Positions 1-12,900 of a stretch of 64,000 nt of DNA are shown one piece after another. Numbering within the stretch: position 1 is the first letter of the stretch; each line of letters starts with the position of its first letter. This stretch comes from Cruorifilaria tuberocauda (lineage: Eukaryota > Nematoda > Chromadorea > Rhabditida > Onchocercidae), in assembly GCA_013365365.1 (NCBI GenBank), contig JABVXU010000163.1, positions 1-64,000 of the forward strand. The letters are read 5' to 3'. Both the position numbers and the translations under genes were made by a program. The notes beneath the pieces are model-generated. The model was not told the DNA's origin. It did no database searches and was given only the letters and a program-made list of their open reading frames with translations.

Positions 1-3000
1 CAATTGCAGCTTACAATTTGTATCAATTAACCTAAACATTCGCGATCATTGTAACATATTGACTAGTTTTAAACAATACGCAACTAAGAAAATGTTTTAC
101 TGATTTTGAGATGAAACGTTTGAAAATCTTTCTCATTTTTTTTACGGTGGGAGGGGAAAAAAGGAAATATGTTGTTCGTTATTTTGCAGGAAAAATTTAC
201 CATTAACGATTTGAAAAGAAAATGAAAATTAACTTCTATGATTTATCGATAGCTGCCATCATTAGCTCAAAAAAGCATACAACATTTTTGACGTTTCCTC
301 GTAATCAATTCTTTCTAGGATAGAGCTTAAAGTATACTTTCATATTATCTAAATTAAAAAAAAATTTTTCAATTTCAGTCAAAATTTCTTTTAAAATTGT
401 TATGTGATGATTTGTTCTTTTTTTGTTTTTTTTTGCTTTTCTCTTAGTGAAAGAAAGTTCTTTTTGACGAAGTTATCCGTCAGCTAAAATCAACTGCAAA
501 GTGTAAGTTTTTAAAAAGTGAAAAAAAAAGGTTGAACTTAAAATAATGATGACTGATTAGCATTTCAAAATGAAACTTTCCTTAGGATTATATATTTCAG
601 TTGTTAATTGTGAACAAAATATTATTTATATTGAGGATTGCAGAAAGAATATCAATAATTTTTGCTTGCTAACATAACATAGCACATATTACATTAGCAT
701 TACTCATCTCTGGCAATTTTACATTTAAACTTCAAATTTGGAAATGGAAGTAAAAAATGTGTAAGCGTATGAAATAAAATTCTTTCAATGTTAAAATGAA
801 ATATTGAAATTCAATGTAGCCTTTATGCTTTCACATTTAATATTTACGATTTTATACAACCAACAAACCAACACTTTCCTCTTTTTATTTTCTGTCAAAG
901 AATTAGATTTTAATTCAGAAAATTACCTAAAAATTGTTTAGTTTTTTTTTTCTGTTACTTCACTACAAAAATAACTAGTCAGAAATTTTATTCAAAATCG
1001 AAATATACCTTAGAAATGTAATATAAACAGGTAAAAGTATATTTGATAAATACATGCATATACATATGGAAGAAATTTTTGAAATTTCATTCCCTTAACT
1101 GATTGATATTCATAGCGATCACTGACATTTTGCGCAATCAACGATGACTTCAATATTAGCATGTCACTCACATTTGGATATTTTTGAAATGAAAAATTTT
1201 CTACAATTTTCTGAGCCATTAGCTCCGAAAATTCGATTTGCCAGATTAAAAATGCTAATTTTAGATTAAAAATTCAATTGAAATTGATGCGAAAAACTTG
1301 AATTATATTTCTCTATCCATATTCATCGTTTGATCTGAGAATGTTGACATTTTGTTTCAATTTATACAATTGAACAAATTTTAGATTGTATAAAATACAG
1401 AAAATAAAATCTTTATATTGACTATTATTTATCTGAAAAATTTCTTTTCTATAAACGTCATATTTAAATGATACACGATTAAATTCATTGAAATTTCAAT
1501 TCTATTTAATTCTAATCAAAATTATCATAATTTGAAATTTTTTTTCCGAAAAAAAAGAGTGCAATCAAATTCTGTCAATCTGCAAAACAACCATATATTA
1601 CTTGGCAAATGCATCTTTTTTTTTTCTTTTACCTTCTTGTTTTTTTCTTCTTTATACGATATTTTACGATCATATTTCATAAAAATAATTAATTATTATT
1701 TGTTAGACAACAGGGAAGATGATAAAAAGAAGAAAGCCATAAAAATTGATTTAAAAAAGACCATTTATCTCAATAAGAAAAAAAGACAGTAAGCAGTTAC
1801 CTCAAAATGAACACATTTATGATGCATAGATGTGAGGAAAAAGAAAAGAAGCGAAATGTACGATTTTCAAAGTATTTAACTGAGAAATAATTTTACCAAA
1901 AATAAAATAAAGCACTTTTTGTTTGAAAAAGAGATTTCATTTGAAACATACAAACCTGATGATTGCAACAACATAGATATCGTAATAAATCCATTAATGA
2001 ATTTTCGTAATTTCAAATTATTATCGGTTGATATGAGTGAAAATGGTTATGTTATGCTGCAAGGAAATCAAGAAATGATCAAAGTAACGTTAGTTAGTTA
2101 GTTGGGAATAATACAGCATGTAAGATGTAATTAATTAAATGTTTGGCAAATGAACAGGAGAGAAGGAAAACAATTAATAAGCTGAACCAGAAAGCATCTT
2201 CAATAATTAGGTTATACAATGTAATGAAGTGAAACGGGTTAAAGGGATTTTTGAGAGAGAGAGAGAGAAAAGATTGGAAAATGTTGTAGGAGTGAAAGAG
2301 TAAAACGGATAAGGAAAGAGGAAGAATAGAAGTGAATAAAATTATAATAGGAAGCAAATGGAAATGAATTTCAGGAATCGAAAAAAAGGGACTAATATAG
2401 GAGCAAAAAAAAGAGAAAAAAAAAAGAAATGAAAAGCATGATCCATAGATAGCTTATATATTAGTAGCCTAGTGGAAAAGGAGTGGACTGTTCGATTAAT
2501 TGTTAGCTGTCTATTGCATGTCCACATTTTCCATTAATCCTTATTTAGCACACCATCGACTATTCAATTCTACAAAAAGTCATCAACATCATGGCTAAAA
2601 TTACTGGACGAAATAATGAAGCATCATCATCATAAACATTTGATTAATAGATAAACATATGGTATGGATGATGGACATGCAATACTACACTTGCCATCTG
2701 ATTAAAACGATTATCAATTAAATATCCGCCACATTTGGAGTTAATAAAAGGAAGAAAACTGGAATTAATAAATTTCATGATATGAAATTATAAAGTTGAA
2801 AAAAGTCGCTTAAAAATTTTTACCATTTAATAAATTTAATTGCAGTTAACAGGATGCTTTATTTATTTGCTATATTCATTCAGGACCATTTATTTTTCCA
2901 TTTGTCCAAATCATAACAGGTTTGAAGATGTTATGGAAAATCCAACAGTCTTATCTACGAATCAATAACGTGATAATTATATAGTTACATTTCAATAACA

Positions 3001-3323
3001 TTGGCCTATAAAAATCGATTCATAACAGCACCGTAAAATAAAAACGAAAATGATTATTTTATGAATTCCTGCTTCTAGAAATAATAGCAGAACACGATTC
3101 ATTGCACATAAATATCTTCAATGTACATGGTATATTAAATATTGATTTTCAAAAAATTTTTATGCGATTGCATTTGCCTCTACATCAAGTTATTTGAATC
3201 CAACGAATTCTAACTGATGGTGCATGAGCAACAGTTTATTTGACCAAAGAATTTACCCTTAAATTCAAATCAGCTCTATTATTTTGAAAGATAATAAACT
3301 ATGAACATCACGAAGAATCACAA
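1..3323. other. AT-rich intergenic region left of the ACP gene
   Basis: No supportable gene is seen in these 3.3 kb. The region holds A/T runs, a short GA microsatellite near 2253 and a purine-rich stretch at about 2150-2420. One open frame at 1919-2101 has a protein-like composition and is described under findings. A TTTATT (AATAAA on the minus strand) at 3235-3240 lies 84 bases beyond the ACP stop codon and may be its polyadenylation signal. Confidence 0.6.
2253..2269. repeat. (GA)n microsatellite
   Basis: About eight uninterrupted GA units lie inside a broader purine-rich stretch. Nothing else is apparent. Confidence 0.9.
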
Positions 3324-4052
<729 letters not shown>

Positions 4053-4600
4053 CACCTCAAATTCAGTAAAGTCAAATTCAAGTAACGAGATTCTAAAATG
4101 AACAGTAGAACAAATGTTACGCGATGAATTGCACCTTACCATCTGAACTTCAACTGAACTAATGCAACTTGAATCTATATGCCTCATCTCATGAATTGGA
4201 AATTTGAAATGGATGAAAAGATCGTACTATCTTTAACATCTCGAAAAATAGACAGCATATATCCCAAAGTTATAAAGTAATCCATCGTAATTCTAACATA
4301 ATTCAATTAAAATTGTTAGGCGATTCCATGGATCATTTGTTTTTTCGAAAAAAATGATATCCAACAAGAACCAAAAACATCGTGATATCATAAGCATGAT
4401 TCTGACTGTTGCATCATACCAACGAACGCTCATTTCTTCTGTTGGATTACTGTCCGACAGAAGAAATTACAGCTTAATTTGAAGAATATCAGCAAATATT
4501 AATAAGATTGCACTTTTCAATGATTGTAAGAAAGGAGAATAAATGTGATGACAACTTTTATTCACAAACTCTGATCAAACATTCTAGATATAAATTATGA
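4053..4600 (-). other. Spacer between PAQR and ACP genes
   Basis: This 548-bp stretch has no open frame of interest apart from a 5' extension of ACP exon 1. A minus-strand AATAAA (plus-strand TTTATT at 4557-4562) lies about 40 bases after the PAQR stop and fits its polyadenylation signal. The spacing is longer than in typical C. elegans operons, though co-transcription remains possible. Confidence 0.55.
4557..4562 (-). terminator. Candidate polyadenylation signal of the PAQR gene
   Basis: The minus strand reads AATAAA, 39 bases past the stop codon at 4601-4603, a usual distance for a nematode polyadenylation signal. Confidence 0.6.
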
Positions 4601-7069
4601 TTAGTTTTCATATCCATACTGTTCCAACATTTGTTCAGCGCATGACCCTTGTTCCAGGCGTTTCACAGCTGTTTTGCAGACACCATAAAAATGAATTAGA
4701 GCTGCTGCTACCACAAACATATGGAACAGTTGATGTGATTGTAACTGGAAAAAGTGAATAAAACTATTTGAATTCTCTCTCTACTTTATTTTGATCAAAA
4801 AAAAATTGCTCATGAATAAATGAGCATTCAAAATTATCTAAAAAGTAATTTTGCAAAGCAAACCCATAAATCAAATCTTCCAGGAAAACACTTTTCAGGT
4901 GTACGTGTAGCGTATAAAACAGCTCCCGTTATATATAAAATACCCATCAATATAAACCAAAATAATGACGCTTCATTTAAGAGGTACGAAATACCATCAG
5001 TAATTAGTATGTCTAAAGCTGGCACAACACCTGAAAACAATAATATCAAAACTCTTGAATTAATAGGAATGCTAAAAAACTGTATTCATATTTGAATTGC
5101 AATAAATCCAAATAAAAAAAAGCGCGATTTACAATTTATTGATAGAATAGTGATTACGTAAGAAAAAGCTGCACAATTTCAACTAGGGCTTACTGCTTAA
5201 ACCCATTGCTATAAAAATAACGGCTCGTAAAGATCGGTAGTGTGGCTGAGCAAATTTATCCCACAGAGATACAATAACTGCAGCAATGCCAAGAATGGAA
5301 ATCATTGATAAATACACAATCATAGGCACCAAACGACAGTAAAATCCATAATAAATCCACGGAATAAAAGAACCAACAATAAGTAAGGTAATACCAGTAT
5401 AATCCAATCTGAAATGCAAAAAATAAAACAAACTGATTAAGTCTATAAAAAAATAATTTCGACTTTCCTAACTACAGTACTTCTTGTGTTGGTGATGGAC
5501 AACCAGTTTTTATTTCATCAAAAATTCATTATGAAAAACTCTATTTTTCTCTACTACTAGAATCAGCATAGAATTACTACAGCCAACGATAACATTTTTT
5601 AAGCCGCATACAGATAGAATAAATGTACTTATTCCAACTTTTATAATTAGAATGAAAATGTAAAAACAAACTTGCTAAAAAGTTTCCCAACTTCAACAGA
5701 ATGGCATTGGACTGTATGAAAGGCAAATGATAATCCCAAACAAGCCACTGCACCGACGAAATATATCCCAAACACAATTTTATCTTCTAACTGAACCAGT
5801 GTTGAGGGACGAGTTAAAAACCAGACCGCAGCACCAATGAATGCCACACAACCTGAAATTAAATTAATAATACAACTTTGTGTTTTAACTCTTTAATTCA
5901 GCACTTTATATAATTTTAGGGAGCAAAGCAGACAAAAAACCTTGACGATGCAAGCATATGCCACTCATACGAATTATTTGCATTTATTCAATTCACTTTT
6001 GAGTATCATTAAAATCTTATTAAAAAACTTCCAAATTAACTAACCATACATGTGAGTCCAGATGTTACCAGTTTCCGTATGCAGGGAAAATATACTTTTG
6101 AAGCATGAGCCAAAACTCGGTAATGGTGGCCTATGTCCAGTACGCAAATACTCATTATCTTGCAGCCATTCTGGAAGTAGTTCAAAATTCGTAGCTTTCC
6201 ATCGTGCTTCCCAAATCTTAAATCATTATTTCTGCACCGAATGGTAAAGAACAGAAATATATTTCAAAAAAAAACAAATGATAGGTGGAAGTAAGATGGG
6301 GTTGCGTAAAAAAAACAACTAAAGCAGATACCCTTTTAACAGCAACTCGGGTACCATGTTTAGTATTTTCTTCATTTGGAAGATCCATCTCTTCTTCGCT
6401 GATTTTCACCTGAAACCAACATATACTAAGAGAGGAAAAGTTCTCTATATACACAAAAAAACTTTCATTCAAGCATGCAACTATTGACCCTACTTATTCT
6501 ATTCCAACTTAAGGAATTTTCAGTAAGAAATCAACAATAAATTCAAAAAAATTAAGGAATAACATGTTTCTTGCCTATTTACTATCTAAATATTTAAAAC
6601 ATGAAAAAACATACAGTAAGATCAGCGTCATCATCTTCCGAAACCGGTACCATAACTGGTGATCCACCCGAAATATAAGTTACTGTTTTCCTTAATTCAT
6701 CTATCCCTTGCTTTTGCTCATATGGTTGAAATCGCATAATACAGTTCTTCTGCATTTGATTTCCCTGCAACTAATATCACGGAGATAGGAACGCTTTTTG
6801 TAACGATGTATTTAAACTGATACATAAATTATACATAAAATGCAAGCATTTTAACACAATAGTTCGCAATATAGTAAAAACTGATCAAATTTCTCGAAAA
6901 ATAACGGATTTCTGGAATGAGAAGCAAAAACAGTAACCGGAAAATCGTTTTTTTCGACAACAGACATCTGCGTACGATCACCGGTAGCATTTGGTACTGA
7001 AAAAGCTCGTCTATGACCACGATTAAGTTTCCGTATACGCTTCCCCGTTTCAATAATTGAACCCTTCAT
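4601..7069 (-). CDS. Adiponectin-receptor-like PAQR membrane protein
   Basis: The gene has eight exons on the minus strand: 7069-6938, 6764-6615, 6409-6332, 6216-6045, 5852-5672, 5408-5194, 5030-4864 and 4744-4601 (stop included), giving 412 residues in frame. The N-terminal ~120 residues are charged and likely cytosolic. The core carries family landmarks: GHRPPLPSFGSCFKSIFSLH, ETGNIWTH, FHTVQCHS, KLDYTGITLLIVGSFIPW, PGRFDLWLQSHQLFH and ALIHFYGV. The four zinc ligands known from human AdipoR1 are all present: His223, Asp240, His369 and His373, with the same 17-residue spacing between the first two. PAQR proteins have seven transmembrane helices with an inside N-terminus. AdipoR-type members, including C. 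elegans PAQR-1 and PAQR-2, have ceramidase-like activity or govern membrane fluidity. The chosen ATG lies 10 bases after a TTTCCAG, which could be a trans-splice acceptor. An open frame continues upstream, so an extra 5' exon is possible. Several donors are weak (GTTTGC, GTTTGT, GTTACT), but frame and family alignment support them. I cannot say which nematode PAQR paralogue this is. Confidence 0.93.
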
Positions 7070-9959
7070 TTCCAATAATCTGGAAAGTGCAGTTCCAGTT
7101 GACTTCAATAGTGAAGCACAGAAAAAGGAAGGAAAAACTTGTTTTCACATGAAAAATAGCTGATATGAATGAATCAACAATTCTTAACTTCTACCTCTAT
7201 ACTACACTATAACACTATCATAGTGAAACTTTCAGCAGTTCAAAGATAATAGCGTCATTACTCAGCATTAAACACAACTAGATCAACAACAAATAACAAC
7301 CTGGTCATCAAGCTCATTAAGATGGAACTATCGAAATGTTTAATGGCAGAGTGAAGAAGGATGGTGGCAGAAAAAGAAAGGTGGAAAGGAGTATGGCAAA
7401 ACCAAAAGATGACAAAAGATTGATCGCACATTTCAAAAACTTTACCTTCTGTCTTGGTTTATCCCGTTCTACACTTCATACTTTTCCCCATACAGACTGA
7501 AGTAAAAATCTTGACAACATAGAGATCCTGAAATTGCAAAACTGTATCCAGTTGTATCCATTTAATACTTACCTGTTTCAGAAAGTGAATAAAAACAACA
7601 TAGAACACGTTATAGCAATAACAAACAGTAATTTCATGAAAGCACTATCGAAATATGGTTTTATGTCAGTAAGTTTAATTCCATAAATATAGTTTTATGT
7701 CATTAAACCTTAATTCTCATAACGCATGTTTGAGACAGGTCTGAAATAAAGAGAAATAGATGAGAATATGGTTCAAATTTTCAAAACCTACAATATCTCC
7801 TACAACTTCTACTACAGAATGAATTCGTAAAAACACTGAGTGGAAGAATCACAAAATTAACTAAAAATAACTTCAATCAGTAATTTTGAAAATTTTTAAT
7901 GCAACCTCATTGGGTATTAACTATTCGAATCTTGAACGAATTCCAAATTTAAAGAACGAAACAACTTCGTCTTCCACTTCCTTCTATATCGCAAAATAAC
8001 CGAAGAACTGCTCATTTATTGCTCCGACCTGATATTGTTCAACAAATCAACAAACTTCAGCAGATAAAATTTACCACTTTAAATTACCTTATTTGAGGAT
8101 ATGCAGTAACTGTTAAGGATAAAATTTGTTCAAAATAAGCGAAATATTCGCTAAATAATTGGTTAAGATCTGAAATTTAACACGAAATGGAACTTTTCTC
8201 TATAAATATTTTACCGCTTAGCACCGTACTGGGAAGAATGGAAAAAAGCACTAACAATTTTGGAAACCATTGCAATAAAGTTTTAAGGCGTGTTAACTGA
8301 AAATTTTAAATCAATCCCAGTTTTCTTAAACAATTTAATGAGATATGTGAACACAGATTTAACGTTATAAGAAATTCATGTATTGATTAATCAAATTAAT
8401 AAAACCTACAGATAAAAAAGTATCTTAAAAAAACTTCAAAAATAATAAGTTTTTACTATAAAAACACTCTTCCTTTAGCTTCAACTTAGTGGCTAGTCAA
8501 AATTCACCTAATAAAGTGAAGTGCAACATGAAAAAGACTAATGCTTGTAGAAAAGGAAGAAATACTTCAATTTCTATAGAGTCCGTAAGGAAAAAAAACA
8601 TTATATGAAGAAAGATAAAAGAAGAATTTCAATTTCCCAAAGGGAAATTCCGGGCAAGTAACAACCTCCGAGTTATATTTTGGACAAAACAAAAATAAAT
8701 GTGCTATATACACAACTAGCCCGATAAACGAATAAAGGCAGGTGTTTTCCATAATAAAATCATACAAATTGCAATTTTTTATTCAAAATGAAGCTGAATT
8801 TTTAAATGGAACTTCTAGATTCTAGATGCAGCACCGAAACCTAAAAATAGAATTTCTCCTTTGAGATTACTAAAATGCACAAAGTGGAAAACCCCATTAA
8901 AAAAAATATATACTCGCTACTGCTTGCATAAATCTGTCGCAATTCAAAATGCTACAATAGCTGTAACAACGAAAAACGATAACAAAACGGAGAAGACAAA
9001 TAAAGATACAGACCGTAAATTAAATCAGTAAAGTAAATAAAATGAGCTTATTTTAGTAAGGCTTAATTAAATAGCATAACCTTTAGCAAGGAGAATTCTC
9101 GAAAGAAATCAGTACTACAAACTCCGCATCTCTTTCAGTAAACAGCTGACTACTTGTAGTTTACATATTGAAAATATGCAAGGCAGAAAAAATAAGGAAC
9201 CGAAATACATTTCCTAACTGAACAAGAATTTGAAGTTACACAGGATTAATTTTAAAGACAACGTTAAACAGTGATGAAATGACTAGAAAAGACAAAAAAT
9301 TTAAATTCAAGGATTCGTAAAGCATGTTTGATTTGTACACAAAAAATATATAGAAAAACAAAAAGCTAAAGCGGTCCGCAGAGCTGAAATAAATGATGAT
9401 TTAGCTTTAATCGCATGAAAGACATTAAATCAATATGTGGTGGAATCTTTTAAAACCTCCCTTATAATTTCAACACATTTACCTAAACATGATGTACAGC
9501 TAAACCAAATCAATGATTCAACGATTAAATCGCACAACAACAGAACTCTATATGCGTAACATGTTATTGGAGAATAAGATATATGAAGTAGATCAAATAG
9601 TTCACTTTTTTGGAAGACACAATTATCCAGAATTTTAAAGCTAACGAAGTGAATAAAGTCTTAAAGCTTAATTTTATGTACAAGCATATAAGATGAGGTC
9701 TAAGAAAGAAATATAATAAATCTTTTTTCCTAATGTACAGAATACCGGGAACTTCATAAACAGAATAACTGAAGATCTGATAATGGCAAAATTAAAAATT
9801 ATAAATGAGCAATGAAAGTACTATCAATAAGAGGCGAGTTCAAAACCATTATTAAAAACGTTCGGAAACCTTTTCTTACTGCATATTTCTATGACGTGTG
9901 TTCAAAGAGGATATAATTTGGCGTTATTTCCATTAGCAGGAGAAGGGAGTGAAATATGC
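7070..9959. other. Intergenic region between LRIG and PAQR genes
   Basis: About 2.9 kb of AT-rich sequence without a supportable coding exon. It should hold the PAQR promoter and the 3' untranslated region of the LRIG gene. Visible structures are an imperfect 34-bp tandem duplication at 7651-7720 and a doubled TTCTAGA at 8813-8826. Confidence 0.55.
7651..7720. repeat. Imperfect 34-bp tandem duplication
   Basis: Two diverged units start at 7651 (AAATATGGTTTTATGTCAGT) and 7685 (AAATATAGTTTTATGTCATT), each followed by a TTAATTC. It is intergenic and no function is evident. Confidence 0.75.
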
Positions 9960-12900
9960 TTAAACAACTACGTAAACTTGAGTTGTTTCCGTTAACACAC
10001 CACTATCTCTTTCACTTGTAGGCTGCTTCTCAATTGTTGTTGTGGCCGAGTCACTCTAAAAGATATTGGAAATGGAATTTTGTTAAAAAAGTAATACGAG
10101 ACGCAATTATTCTTTATAAAACACTCGAAAAATAAATGTTCTATGCCAGCGCTGATGAAATTTTCAAAACTCCTGGTCTTCAACAATGGGATTTTTCGAG
10201 GAAATTTATTATAAAAAAATCTTTTCAGGTAACATCCAGGATTCCCCAACCTTCACAGAAGAATATTGCCTCGACTCTTTTCGTTTCCTCATGAAAAAGA
10301 ATATACAGCATACTGCAGCAGCTAGCACGACTAAAGTAATGGCGCAAATAGCAAGAGAGTATTGCAAACTGGTATCAACCGAAATCTTATTAATATCCTC
10401 ATGTCTGTTATTCCAGTCTTCTTCAGCACCGATTTCAACAACTAGTGTCGCAGATACCCGTGAAATCACTTCATTACCTACTTTAAATTCGCAACCATAA
10501 ACACCACTGTCTGAAGCTCGTGCCTGAAATTAAAATTGTAGAATTTCAAAATTTGACGAGAAAATAAACATTGCGTCCAAAACAAAACAATACATAAGAT
10601 GACAGATTTAAATTGAAATTTGGCTTACTTCACTCAGCACCAGTAACTGATTGCCAGCTTTGAAGGTTAGACGTGAAGGAGCTGTACTAGGGTCAATTAA
10701 ATGACCATCACGTAACCACTGAACAGACACACGAAGCTGTTCATTGATCGAGCAGTTGAAAATCACTGTTGCTCCGGAATGTACTTTACGATCCTCAAGT
10801 TGCGGCCAGACTTTGTTATCTAATATGCTAATTTCAGATCACAGTAATTCGATTAGAGCAGTACAGAAAAGTTTACGTCCTGATTCAGAAAAACTAGAAT
10901 TTGTAGTGAAACTGAAACGAAAACACAACGCATTCATAAATGAGAATTGAATTACTGCTCCCAAGTAAGCCACAAAGGGTTTCTAAGAATCAAGATTACC
11001 ATAAACAAGGACGTGCGCCGAACTTTCCACATGTCCGGCTTCATTACTCACACGACACGTATAAATGCCCGTATCTGCTAATGACACATTGACCACATAC
11101 AAATTATCATCATTAGCCTTCACATGTAAGCGTCTTTCCACAGCAGCTGGAAATGAATCGCCACCATCTTTCATCCATTTGATGATTGGTGTCGGGACGC
11201 CTGAAAAAATTCAGGAATAAGAAGCAGCAAAATTTAAACATGAAAAAAATTACAAAGAAACAATATGCAGCTTAGCAAAAGTAAAAAGTGGTGGACAAAA
11301 GGTACTCAGAAGGTATAGGAGAACATAGACTTAAAAAAGAACGCTTCACAGCTTCAGGAATTTCAAGCTCTAAATTTTTTTTAGAATTCAAAACGAATCG
11401 AACAGAAATGTTATAAGCTAACTAAAAAACCATAAAATGTCTCGCAAGAACTCCCTGAAAATATATTATTTCCCACTTCACAACATAAAAACAGTTATGC
11501 AAAAATGTTTTAATAAAAGTGCTTACCTTGTGCAGCACACCTTAATCTAGCGCTGCCACCACGAACAATTGATACGTTTGATGGTGAATAATCAATTCGC
11601 GGTTTTTGCAAGACTATTAACTTTACTCTATAAACGAGAAAATTATCAAAATTATTAAGTGAAAGAAAATTTGTGGTTAGAGCTACTTCCGGTTTCGACA
11701 GAACAAATGCGCCCAATCTACTAAATTATTAATACAAATAGCATGAAATTCAAATTTTTACTTCAAAGAGTATGCCGATCCATACTGATTCCGTACAATG
11801 CACTGATATTCCGCTTGATCATTGAAATCGATGTTACTGAGTTGCAGCTCACTAAAAAGATATTCCATTGCAAGTCCTGTAACCGTACCTGCAATTTGTA
11901 TTAAATTATTTTATTCAAATACTACCCAAGTAAATGAAAAAAGTTATTGCAATATTTACTATTTGTAGCTGATGAATGATTGTAAAAGAAAATGGTTGTC
12001 GCATCAGGCGATAATAGGCGAAACCGTCCATCACGAATAACCTTCCATTTGATATCCAGTGGTGTCGCACCATACCCAGTACAATTTAATTTGACACTAT
12101 TTCCAAGCAACGTTTTCACTAATGCGTTCGGATGATTCAACAATCGGGGACGAGGCGAGTCATCCACTAGAAAATATTTCATTCTAAGATCAATCGATTT
12201 TAAAATTAATAAATTTTATCAAGCATGAAAGGAAACTGAAGTGGACACCGTCTGAAAACATGAAATATGACGAATTACCACATGTCAGATTCGCATCATC
12301 AATCACAGCGATATCAATACCACGTAATGTTACCGGATAGGAACACAGCATTGTTATGGTTTTGCGATCCAGTTTAGATAAAAATAGCCAATGCGAAAAC
12401 CACTTCAGTTCACAATCACAAACAAGAGATGAAGTATTGATAAAGCTGCAAAAATAATTTTGAATAATTCTGGAAATAATTTTGGATGAATTATAAAATT
12501 ACTGCTAATAACTTATACATCACATTATTCGTCTCATTCATTTATAAATCAACTTACAGTCGTTTCAAATGTAGAGATTCAAAAGCACCATTCTGCACGC
12601 TGGCAATAGGATTATCCGTCAAATCCAAGTTTTGTAATGCTGGAAAATTCTCAAATGCACGTGCTGGAATCATTCGAACTCGATTAGAAGCAAATTTGAG
12701 AGTCTGCAATATTGGTAATGAGGTATTTGCAAGAACTGATTCATCTTCAACGCACATTGCCAAGCCATTCCCAGAAAGATCACTGAAAACATTCATTAAT
12801 GAACAAATTAATGTTGTGTGATCAAATGAATCTATCCATGCTACACGCTGAAAGAGTAGTTGAAATTTAGCCATTTTTGAAAATGAAGATTTTCTTGGAC

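Noticed and set aside
4820..5095. Plus-strand frame of 91 codons
   Set aside because: It is antisense to PAQR exon 7, which carries family motifs on the minus strand.
10186..10500. Plus-strand frame over the LRIG transmembrane exon
   Set aside because: The minus strand gives a clear Ig end, membrane helix and basic stop-transfer sequence in frame with its neighbours.
12486..12821. Plus-strand frame of 111 codons
   Set aside because: It is antisense to LRR exon 9 of the LRIG gene.
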